Part shown: positions 35,616 to 43,220 of the stretch, one piece after another | Layout: the number at the start of each line of letters is the position of its first letter | How positions within the stretch are numbered: the stretch's first letter is position 1 | From: Colwellia sp. | Lineage (GTDB): Bacteria; Pseudomonadota; Gammaproteobacteria; Enterobacterales; Alteromonadaceae | Assembly (NCBI GenBank): GCA_022969215.1 | Contig: JALJPA010000005.1 | Span: 1-51,006, forward strand | Direction of reading: 5' to 3' | DNA: 51,006 nt | Position numbers and translations under genes: made by a program | Notes under the pieces: model-generated | What the model was told of the DNA's origin: nothing | Database searches by the model: none | Seen by the model: only the letters and a program-made list of their open reading frames with translations

Positions 35616-35650
35616 AAAAGGGTAAGTTATTAATATAACTTGCCCTTTTT
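35616..35650. terminator. Bidirectional terminator between convergent genes
   Basis: 15-base arms AAAAGGGTAAGTTAT and ATAACTTGCCCTTTT pair with one T-G wobble across a 4-base loop. T runs are present on both strands, which suits the convergent metallopeptidase and GH18 genes. Confidence 0.85.
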
Positions 35651-35684
35651 AGTTTTAATAGCTTTTGTTAATAGCTCTGTTTTA

Positions 35685-37343
35685 TTAATTTACCTGAGTA
35701 TTTAAGCCAATTGTTTCAGCCGCTTTTACTAAGATTGATTTAGCATGTGATGGCGAAACATCTTGCCCTTGATCCCAAATCATGACGCCTTTTAAGCCAG
35801 TTTTTTTAGCGTAATTAGCCTTATTCTCTATGGTGTCTAAACCATTAAAATAGTGTGTTACGCCATTGTGCACTACTGAGTCAACGGATGTTGGTGGGTT
35901 ATAGGTATCAACAATGATGTTATACATTAATGAATCAGGTGTTGATTTTGTCGCTGGTCTTGAATAAGCAGGCAGGCCAATCACAAGTTTTTCTTTACTT
36001 AAGCCATTATTTGTCCAGCTATTCACTTTTGCTTTTAACGTTGAAAGTGGGTATTGCGTACCTGCAGAAATTACTCGCCCATAAGTCATCAGTTGCACAA
36101 AGTTTGTATATTGCTCGAATGCAGCAGCGTTAGCATAGCCATTAGCAGCAATGGTTACTGATATTTTCAAGTCTGTGCCAACAAAACTAGCCTGCATTTC
36201 TTGCAAAAATAAGCGGTAATGGTTGGCATTAACATTACCGTGGTAATGTTCCCAATCGATGTCTACGCCATTAAGATTATATTGCAATAAAAAGTCTTTG
36301 ATATTAGCAATTAAATTAGCGCGCGCAATTGGTGAGCTTAAGGCTTCATCTAAGTAATCTGACTGTACCCAACCACCCACAGTAACGAACAATTGTGTAT
36401 TGTAATTTTCTCGCCAACTATTGAGTAAAGCGATATCTGTCGGTACTTTACCAAGGTTATCAATATGGGTGAAAGTGCCGTCACTTTTAACGCGACCTAG
36501 TTCGCCATCACTGTCGGTGCCAAAAGAGAAATAGAATATATGACTTAAGTGTTCAGCCGTTTCAGGCGTAATGCGACCTAAGGCATAATAAGGAAAGTAA
36601 CTACCCACAAATTGTCTTTGATACGCTAAGCCGTCAACACTACCAACGTAGGCGGTATTTGTATTAGCGGCTACTTGGTTAGCGCTATTATAATCTTCAA
36701 AGTCCCAGTTTAAAGCCAGGCTTGGCGCATTAAGGTGACTGGCATCAAGCGTTTTATCCTGCCACTGACTAATAGTGTTAGCTGACAAAGCGCTATTCCA
36801 AACTCTGACGTTATCTATCAAACCGTCATATTTACTGCTACCGACAGTAAAATTAGCTGTAGTATCAGGAGCTTCTCCTGATGGCGAGCCTTTCCAACCG
36901 TTAGCGAGTGAAAGTGGCTTTCCATCGAGGTATAAGGTGATGGTATTCGCTGAATTTTCATCGTATACCATGGCAATGTTGTACCACTGCTTTACTGATA
37001 AAACTGGCGCTGGTGTGTACCTAAAGGTATTACTGCCATTGGCAACAATGCAATATAATTTGCCTTGATGCATTTGCAGTACTATACGATGAGTTGAATT
37101 GTCTATTTGACCTAATATACTGGTCCAGTTAGATAATTCATTGAAATAAACTTGTGTTTCAAAGGTGAACTCAGTTGCTGAGTTTAATTCTGCTACGTTT
37201 TGTGTTGTTATAATTTTTTTGTCTAATTGGCCGTAAAATCCTTTTTGAGCGAAGCCGTGTGTACTTGCTAATGAACTTACTAAAGCAATGAAAAAAATAT
37301 ATTTATTAAATAATTTATTTTCTTTTTTTTGTTGTTTTAACAT
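35685..37343 (-). CDS. Secreted LamG-GH18 enzyme (chitinase or endo-hexosaminidase type)
   Basis: A 552-residue secreted protein. The signal ends near SLASTHGFA. Residues about 45-220 form a LamG/concanavalin-like domain (ATEFTFETQVYF, QWYNIAMVYDE, GLIDNVRVWNSALS), which often binds sugars. The GH18 barrel follows: FVTVGGW (319-325), the catalytic N358-G-V-D361-I-D363-W-E365, QLMTYGR and VMIWDQGQDV. The catalytic Glu and the assisting Asp are present, while the first Asp of the DxxDxDxE motif is Asn. The ATG at 37343 has AAGGA upstream and starts the signal. It could act on chitin or on HexNAc-containing glycans. Confidence 0.9.
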   Translation of the reverse strand: MLKQQKKENKLFNKYIFFIALVSSLASTHGFAQKGFYGQLDKKIITTQNVAELNSATEFTFETQVYFNELSNWTSILGQIDNSTHRIVLQMHQGKLYCIVANGSNTFRYTPAPVLSVKQWYNIAMVYDENSANTITLYLDGKPLSLANGWKGSPSGEAPDTTANFTVGSSKYDGLIDNVRVWNSALSANTISQWQDKTLDASHLNAPSLALNWDFEDYNSANQVAANTNTAYVGSVDGLAYQRQFVGSYFPYYALGRITPETAEHLSHIFYFSFGTDSDGELGRVKSDGTFTHIDNLGKVPTDIALLNSWRENYNTQLFVTVGGWVQSDYLDEALSSPIARANLIANIKDFLLQYNLNGVDIDWEHYHGNVNANHYRLFLQEMQASFVGTDLKISVTIAANGYANAAAFEQYTNFVQLMTYGRVISAGTQYPLSTLKAKVNSWTNNGLSKEKLVIGLPAYSRPATKSTPDSLMYNIIVDTYNPPTSVDSVVHNGVTHYFNGLDTIENKANYAKKTGLKGVMIWDQGQDVSPSHAKSILVKAAETIGLNTQVN

Positions 37344-37438
37344 TTTATTTTCCTTCCAATTAGTTTGTGCAGATAAGGTTCGCATAGATGTTGCTCACTT
37401 ATAGCCAATTCATATTGTCTTTTTTTCACACAATAACC

Positions 37439-37456
37439 TATAAGGTAATCCCTATT
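37439..37456. promoter_or_regulatory. 7-4-7 type site between GH18 and sulfatase genes (site C)
   Basis: TATAAGG-TAAT-CCCTATT. It shares the 12-mer GGTAATCCCTAT with site A. It lies 96 bases from the GH18 start on the minus strand and about 270 bases from the sulfatase start on the plus strand. The second block seen at sites A and D is not clear here. Confidence 0.55.
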
Positions 37457-37728
37457 TGATCTGTAGGATAAATATACAGTGGTCTGGTAAGTATGTGTTG
37501 TAACTCTTAGCTGGATATTGAATAGGGGTGTGCACAACAGTACTATTATGGCCACGTACCTACTTATTTCCCTACACAAGTAACAGGGAAAACCTATTTT
37601 TTCAGTTCGATTTTTATGGCAAATTTCATTACTAATAAGAGTGAGTTATATCGGACGGAGTAAGCACTCATAATGTAACTAGAGTTAGCATGAACTTGTC
37701 GACATGTTAACCTCATGGAGAAAATTAA

Positions 37729-39351
37729 ATGTCGAAATACTGTCAAACGTTTGTGGTATTATCATTGCTTGCTTTATCGGGATGTGGCCCGATAAAGCAA
37801 GAAAATTCGGTTGAGAAAGCTGCCTTACCAAAGCCAGTTTCGCAAGATCAGGTAAGCAATAATAAACCCAATGTTATTGTTTTTTTAGTTGATGATCTTG
37901 GCGTTAATGATACCTCCCTTGCCATGAGTCAATCGAAGACGCTTTATAATAAACGCTATAAAACCCCCAACCTTGAAAAGATGGCAGAGCAGGGTATAAC
38001 GCTTACCAATGCTCGAGCCAATGCTATTTGTGTGCCTTCAAGAGTCTCTTTACTAACCGGGAAAAGCTTTATCCGTCATCAAGTTAAAGGCGACATAGTA
38101 GCAACAATGAGTAAATCGGGCGCTTTGTTATTTCCACCCGCTAAAGTAATCGAAAAACCTGAAGATATGTTGCCGGCTTTATTACAAAAGCAAGGATATC
38201 TCACTGTACATGCAGGTAAGTACCACGTTTGTCATCACTGTAGCAGCGAGACCAGCCCGACACCTGAAATGGCAGGTTTTGATATCAATATTGGTGGCTC
38301 ATTTTATGGCGCACCGGGCAGTTATCAACCAGTGGATGAGTACGGCAATGTTAAACAACCGGGACGGTTAAAGGGGCTAGAAAACTACTATTCCTTGGAG
38401 AATAAGCAGAAAAATATTCATTTAACTGATGCGTTAACCGAAGAAGCCATGAGCGCGGTTAAGCTTGCGGTTAATAAGCAGCAGCCGTTCTTTTTATATC
38501 TTGCTCATTACGCGGTACATACCCCTATACAGCCGCATAATAAATATCTAAAAAATTATAAACTTACTGTTGGTGAGCCGGAGCAAGAAGGGCAATACGC
38601 CAGTATGATTGAAGGGGTAGATGCTAGCTTAGGTTATGTAATGGCAAAGCTTGAACAATGGCAAGTAGCGAAAAATACCTTAGTTATTTTCTATTCAGAC
38701 AATGGTGGCCGAGTGCTTGGTCGTGGTAAAAAATCGCTTTATGGCGATTGGCAGTTTAACTTTCCATTGCGCAGCGGCAAAGCTTCAAACTACGAAGGCG
38801 GTAACCGAGTACCTGGCGTTGTTAAGTGGCCAGCAGGCATTACCGCCAATATTACCAATACTGCGCCCGTGATGATTGAAGACATTTACAGCACAGTACT
38901 AAGTGTTGCGGGTGTCAATGTAGAGCAACGAGATGATATTGACGGCATGGATTGGTCGAAATTTTTTTCGAGTAAACAAGTACCAGAAATATTTACCAAC
39001 AGATCGCAGTTTTTCGCTATGCCTTATCAGTTTGATGGCACATTTTATAATGGTGCTGATTTCATTGAAGGAGGCGTAGAGCCTGCCACTTCGGTGATTA
39101 GTGACAAGTGGAAATTGATTTATTTCTTCACTGATGAGCGATTTGAGCTGTATAACTTGGCTGACGATCGAGCAGAACAAGTGAACTTAATTAATCAGCA
39201 ACCAGTACAAGCGCAACGTTTAGTTACTTTGTTAGATAGCAAAATGAAGCAACATAACTTTGACGATATTATGCCTAAGCGCAGTAGTGATGGTAGTGCC
39301 ATTAACTGGCCAAGTGAGGCATTTAAGTACTTTTCCAAGAGTGAGAGATAA
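37729..39351 (+). CDS. Sulfatase lipoprotein
   Basis: A 540-residue formylglycine sulfatase with a lipobox (LALSGC, Cys19). Metal-binding residues lie in VIVFLVDDLGVND (about 49-61) and the catalytic cysteine is C101 in ICVPSRVSLLTGK, a standard CxPSR site. HAGKYHVCHH, HYAVHTPIQPH, FYSDNGG and YEGGNRVPGVVKWP are further sulfatase blocks. The GFDINIGGS stretch resembles exo-acting carbohydrate sulfatases. The substrate cannot be read. It is divergent from the GH18 gene with site C between them. A weak ATGGAG ribosome binding site precedes the ATG. Confidence 0.9.
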   Translation: MSKYCQTFVVLSLLALSGCGPIKQENSVEKAALPKPVSQDQVSNNKPNVIVFLVDDLGVNDTSLAMSQSKTLYNKRYKTPNLEKMAEQGITLTNARANAICVPSRVSLLTGKSFIRHQVKGDIVATMSKSGALLFPPAKVIEKPEDMLPALLQKQGYLTVHAGKYHVCHHCSSETSPTPEMAGFDINIGGSFYGAPGSYQPVDEYGNVKQPGRLKGLENYYSLENKQKNIHLTDALTEEAMSAVKLAVNKQQPFFLYLAHYAVHTPIQPHNKYLKNYKLTVGEPEQEGQYASMIEGVDASLGYVMAKLEQWQVAKNTLVIFYSDNGGRVLGRGKKSLYGDWQFNFPLRSGKASNYEGGNRVPGVVKWPAGITANITNTAPVMIEDIYSTVLSVAGVNVEQRDDIDGMDWSKFFSSKQVPEIFTNRSQFFAMPYQFDGTFYNGADFIEGGVEPATSVISDKWKLIYFFTDERFELYNLADDRAEQVNLINQQPVQAQRLVTLLDSKMKQHNFDDIMPKRSSDGSAINWPSEAFKYFSKSER

Positions 39352-39439
39352 GTAGTAAGAAAGTTTTATTTGGTGATAAAAGAAATACAAGTAGCCGTAA
39401 CATGGCGTTAGCTGTGAGACGGCTCAGATCTTTACTCTA

Positions 39440-39643
39440 TATTTAAAGAAAGTTTATACCGCACGGCAGGCGATACTTAATCGCAAGGGAAATGTTGTGG
39501 CTTACGAGCTGTTAAACAGGAGAAGGCCGGAGAATATGTATCCACAAATAGATCCCCATAAAGCAACGTCAAAATTAATAATGCGAACTCACCTCAATCA
39601 AGGTTGGTTTACTTATCCCTGCAACTCTAGTGCCTACCTTTAA
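39440..39643 (+). pseudogene. Fragment of an EAL/HDOD signalling protein (N-terminal part)
   Basis: From 39440 the frame reads YTARQAILNRKGNVVAYELL, then PENMYPQIDPHKATSKLI and HLNQGWF, ending at a stop after about 67 codons. This is the beginning of the EAL-HDOD type of protein (such as YuxH relatives, which start with ARQPIF-x-VVAYELLFR-x-IDPxQATSKLI). Only the first 60 or so residues survive and no start codon is visible at the right place. It sits in the gap between two convergent genes of the sulfatase cluster and looks like debris from another locus. Confidence 0.65.
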
Positions 39644-40437
39644 GGTGATGAAGTAATTTGTAAGTCAGTCAGTGTAATGTCCAATTCATTAAAGACCTCA
39701 GTATATTCTTTAGGAAAACTAGTCGGTATATAGTTCCTAATTACCTTACTATTGCCGCTTTCTGCGATCAATATAAAACCTTGCCACTTTTGCGTAGCAA
39801 CTTCAGTAAACAAGGCCGGCTCTTCCTGATAATTTTGTTGCCAGTAATAGTTGAGGTCTTCAGCTTTAATATTGATGGCATGCCAGGGCTGTTTTGACTC
39901 AGGCTTGACGCTAAAGGGATAAGCACCATAAATTGTCTTTTGTTTGGAGTTACCATGATTTTCACCATAAAATATCAAGGTGAAATTTGCCAGCTCTGAT
40001 AGGATTCCTTTATAGTTATTGGTGTTTTTCAACCACGGGTTTTGTTTACTAAGCGCCTCAAAATTAGCGGTGATAATACTTTTTTCGGGCGACAGCTTAA
40101 TCTTAAAGTGTAATTGATTAAGTTGCTCAATCTGTAGGTTAAGTGTCTGCAATGATACTTCAAAGCCATTGCTATGCTGCTGTTCCCAGTTAAGTAACTT
40201 CTTAACTAAGGTGAGTTCATATAGAGCTTTACTTGGGGAGGAGGCAGAACGCTTATGAAGCTGGTATTTATGTGCGGCTTGATTTAGCTCTGCATAAACA
40301 CCGTGTTTTTCCCTAATGTGATTCCAACTACTAATCTTACTAGCTTCAATGAAGGTCTTATCAGCCGCCGTTATTCTTTCTGCTTTACTGAAGAATGATA
40401 TGCATAATGCCAGCAATACTAAGCTTGGTAATTTCAT
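39640..40437 (-). CDS. Secreted protein of unknown function in the sulfatase cluster
   Basis: A 265-residue protein with a signal peptide (SLVLLALCISFFSKA). The N-terminal half is helical (HIREKHGVYAELNQAAHKYQL, ALYELTLVKKLLNWEQQ) and the C-terminal half looks like beta-sandwich (NFTLIFYGENHGNSKQ, GFILIAESGNSKVIRNY, LDITLTDLQI). I do not recognise the family. It lies 76 bases downstream of a sulfatase gene on the same strand, so it may belong to the same transcript and act on the same glycan. A 9-bp inverted repeat (GTAGGATAA / TTATCCTAC) fills the gap just before its start. Confidence 0.7.
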   Translation of the reverse strand: MKLPSLVLLALCISFFSKAERITAADKTFIEASKISSWNHIREKHGVYAELNQAAHKYQLHKRSASSPSKALYELTLVKKLLNWEQQHSNGFEVSLQTLNLQIEQLNQLHFKIKLSPEKSIITANFEALSKQNPWLKNTNNYKGILSELANFTLIFYGENHGNSKQKTIYGAYPFSVKPESKQPWHAINIKAEDLNYYWQQNYQEEPALFTEVATQKWQGFILIAESGNSKVIRNYIPTSFPKEYTEVFNELDITLTDLQITSSP

Positions 40438-40440
40438 TTT

Positions 40441-40480
40441 GTAGGATAATTTTTCTATGACTTAATAAAAGTTATCCTAC
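40441..40480. repeat. Inverted repeat between sulfatase and downstream gene
   Basis: Perfect 9-bp arms GTAGGATAA (40441-40449) and TTATCCTAC (40472-40480) with a 22-base loop, immediately upstream of the ATG of the unknown secreted protein on the minus strand. It may fold in the mRNA and affect translation of that gene; it lacks a T run. Confidence 0.4.
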
Positions 40481-40513
40481 GTTTTCTTGTGCTTTGCTGC
40501 AATAAGTTATCGC

Positions 40514-41923
40514 TTATTCTACTGCTATGCCCATATTGTCTTGCCAAGCTTGCAACTCTGTCATTAAACGTTGGGTTACTTTAGGCTTTTTATCCGCAAT
40601 ATTATTGGTCTCGCCAAAATCTTTATTAACATTATAAAGTTCAATATTGCCTGAGTCGTACCAGTTTATTAACTTGTGTTTTCCATCGTTGATAACCGTA
40701 CCGCTAGGTGTGCCACAAACCCTAGCTAGATGGCCTTGTGTTCTAAAATGCCAGAACATTGCTGGGCGAGGCGTTTGGCTTTTATTAAGCAAGGTATTGG
40801 CGTAACTTTGCCCATCTAGATGTTGTGATGCTTGTTCAGTTAATGATGCTAAATTTAATAAAGTAGGGTAGTGATCAGTGCCAGCAACAGAGTGGTTGCT
40901 AACAGAGTTAGGGGCAATTTTACCTGGCCACTTCACTACAAGCGGTACCCGAATACCACCTTCATATAACCAACACTTACCTGCCTTTAATGGTAGGTTT
41001 GACGTTGCTTTGCCGCCATAGGCGGTTGTTTTTGTGCTTTCGCCACCGTTATCCGAGGTAAATACAATAATAGTATTATCGCTAAGATTTAAGGCATCGA
41101 GCTGTTTAACTATATTGCCTAAACTGTCATCTATGCTTTTAATCATGCCGGCGTAAGTGGCATTATCTTGATGCATTTTTTGTTTTGCTGGACCTAACGC
41201 TTTATATGCGGGACCGATAAACTCATGTTTATTTATACGCTGTTGGGCTTGTTGTTTATCAACTTCTTTTGACTCTATTGGTACATGTACCGCGTAATGT
41301 GACAGGTATAAAAAGAATGGTTTGTCTTGGTTTTTTCTAATAAAGGCGTTTGCTTTTTCGGTGAGTGAATCGGTTAGGTAGTCACCATTTTTATCGACTA
41401 AGTCTAAGCCTGGAACTTTTTTGTCGTTGTCATTATCACCGTAAGGATAAAAATAATGGGCTGGAGCGCCTTTATCGTGGCCACCGACATTAATATCAAA
41501 ACCTTGGTTTTCAGGGTAAGCACCTGGTTTACCTAAGTGCCATTTTCCGGCAAAAAAGGTCGAGTAACCTTGTTCTTTAAACGCTTCAGCCATGGTTTTT
41601 TCGTTTGGCGGCATAGTACCAAACTGTTTGCTTTTTTTGATGCGTGCCGGGTATTTACCTGTCATCAGTGCAAAACGTGAACCAATGCATAAAGGGTGAG
41701 CTGCATAAGCGCCAGTAAAAGACATACCTTCTTTGGCTAGAGCATCAATATTGGGCGTTTGATAAATTTTTGAGCCGTTGCTGGCAGTATCCGCCCAACC
41801 TAAATCATCAACTAAGAAAAACACTACGTTGGGTTTATCTTGGGCGTTTGCGGAGCTTAACTGACCAAACAAGCAAAGCGTGAATAGCATAAGCTTTAAA
41901 CTTGATAATAACGGTACTTTCAT
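40514..41923 (-). CDS. Secreted sulfatase with unusual CIGSR active-site motif
   Basis: A 469-residue sulfatase with a cleavable signal (LCLFGQLSSANAQ). PNVVFFLVDDLGWAD (31-45), FFAGKWHLGKPG, LYLSHYAVHVPI, VFTSDNGGES and YEGGIRVPLVVKWPG are standard sulfatase blocks. The catalytic cysteine is C79, but the motif reads C-I-G-S-R and not C-x-P/A-x-R, so the residue important for formylglycine formation is Gly. All other catalytic blocks look intact. The ATG at 41923 has AGGA seven bases upstream; a longer frame adds 12 residues. The substrate is unknown; GFDINVGGHDKGAP resembles carbohydrate sulfatases. Confidence 0.9.
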   Translation of the reverse strand: MKVPLLSSLKLMLFTLCLFGQLSSANAQDKPNVVFFLVDDLGWADTASNGSKIYQTPNIDALAKEGMSFTGAYAAHPLCIGSRFALMTGKYPARIKKSKQFGTMPPNEKTMAEAFKEQGYSTFFAGKWHLGKPGAYPENQGFDINVGGHDKGAPAHYFYPYGDNDNDKKVPGLDLVDKNGDYLTDSLTEKANAFIRKNQDKPFFLYLSHYAVHVPIESKEVDKQQAQQRINKHEFIGPAYKALGPAKQKMHQDNATYAGMIKSIDDSLGNIVKQLDALNLSDNTIIVFTSDNGGESTKTTAYGGKATSNLPLKAGKCWLYEGGIRVPLVVKWPGKIAPNSVSNHSVAGTDHYPTLLNLASLTEQASQHLDGQSYANTLLNKSQTPRPAMFWHFRTQGHLARVCGTPSGTVINDGKHKLINWYDSGNIELYNVNKDFGETNNIADKKPKVTQRLMTELQAWQDNMGIAVE

Positions 41924-41989
41924 TGTGCTTCCTACTGATAAGAAATAAATATTAATCAAACTATGATGTCAGGTAACAATTTGACTGGC

Positions 41990-42007
41990 TATCAGGAAAT
42001 CCTCATT
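41990..42007. promoter_or_regulatory. Weak 7-4-7 like site upstream of the CIGSR sulfatase gene (site F)
   Basis: TATCAGG-AAAT-CCTCATT resembles site C (TATAAGG-TAAT-CCCTATT) with three arm mismatches and lies 67 bases before the sulfatase start on the minus strand. It is only a candidate. Confidence 0.3.
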
Positions 42008-42128
42008 TTACTGTAGATGAAATGTTTGAATAGAAGAAGCATGTGATAGTGAATGGAGTGATTGGAAGATAATGGGAAAATGAACAGAGTTCTAATAACT
42101 CGTTGTTAGAACTCTGTTCATTCATATA

Positions 42129-42475
42129 TTAATCTTCTTTTGGCAGTCTCGCTACACCTGAATCTATTGCTGCTTTGGCCACAGCGCTAGCAACACGATC
42201 ACATAACCTTGGGTCCATCGGTTTCGGAATGATATAACCCCTACCAAATGTTAAGCTTTCTTCACCACTTGCCGCTAATACTTCAGCAGGCACAGGCTCT
42301 TTGGCTATTGCACTGATGGCATAAACAGCGGCAATTTTCATTTCATCGTTAATTGTACTGGCTCTAACGTCTAATGCACCCCGGAAAATAAACGGGAAAC
42401 ATAAAACATTGTTCACTTGGTTTGGATAATCTGAGCGACCTGTTGCCATAATTAAGTCATCGCGTATTGCATCGG
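42129..42475 (-). pseudogene. 3' fragment of an NADP-malic enzyme gene
   Basis: The frame gives [56 protein letters not shown] and [18 protein letters not shown], which is unmistakably the NAD-binding C-terminal part of malic enzyme. The upstream two thirds are missing. It is joined in frame to the remains of a sulfatase gene near 42469-42475. The natural-looking end (LPKED and stop) suggests the true 3' end of the malic enzyme gene is preserved. Confidence 0.85.
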
Positions 42476-43064
42476 CAAAGGCTTCACTGGTATGTTGATT
42501 CTTTTGCTTTTTAGCCCATTTAATATCTTCGCCAAAATCAGTTAACCAAGGTTGCCATTGGCCACCTTTGCTAATAGGAGCCATACCACCTTCGTGCACT
42601 GCGCGACCAATAGTAAAATAGCGTTTTAAGGCGTCGTTGCCAACATGCTATTTACCTGTGATAAAGGTTTCGTAACCTGCTGCTCTAAACGTTTCGCCCA
42701 TTAAGGGGTGAGTTGTTTTGTTGGACTTAGGAGAAAAGCCAGTCATATGTAAGTTACGACCGGTATTTATCATTTGGCGACTTGGCGCACAAACCGCGCC
42801 AGACCATTATCCCTGATTAAATACGTGAGTAAATGCCATGCCACTGTGCGCTAATCTGTCGATATTTGGCGTATTAATGGCATTGTTGCCTAACGCGTTA
42901 ATGGTATCGATAGATTGGTCATCAGTGATGATGAGTAAAATATTAGCACGCTCACTTTGTGCTGAAGGTGCTCCTTGTTCTGAGTGACTTGGTAGAACAG
43001 CTAAAGAGCTGGTAGCGCACAATAATAAAAATAGTGATTTTATTGATTTAAGGGCGTTGCTCAT
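42470..43064 (-). pseudogene. Sulfatase pseudogene with two nonsense codons, fused to a malic enzyme fragment
   Basis: The gene starts with a signal peptide (KSLFLLLCATSSLAVLPSHS) and a sulfatase N-terminus (ANILLIITDDQSIDTINALG, NTPNIDRLAHSGMAFTHVFNQG). A TAA at 42807-42809 stands where a serine codon is usual (HVFNQG-stop-WSGAVCAPSR). The frame then continues through the catalytic motif CAPSR and MGETFRAAGYETFITGK. A TAG at 42648-42650 replaces the Trp of GKWHVGND. After [23 protein letters not shown] and HTSEAFADA the sequence switches to malic enzyme. The gene is dead by two stops and truncation. Confidence 0.88.
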
Positions 43065-43220
43065 AATAAACCTTATTATAATTATTTTACATTGTATGAT
43101 TATAATAGGTAAAATACACCTCTGTGCAAGGGTTAATATTACTTTGTAGGTATAAATAAAAAAGAGCAGACTAAGCTGCTCTTTATATGATTTTTTAACT
43201 TGTTAATTCGTTATAAATTA

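Noticed and set aside
37744-37753. CAAACGTTTG in the signal-peptide coding region of the sulfatase at 37729 as a LacI operator
   Set aside because: Only 10 bp are symmetrical, it lies inside coding sequence and is not repeated elsewhere near the locus.
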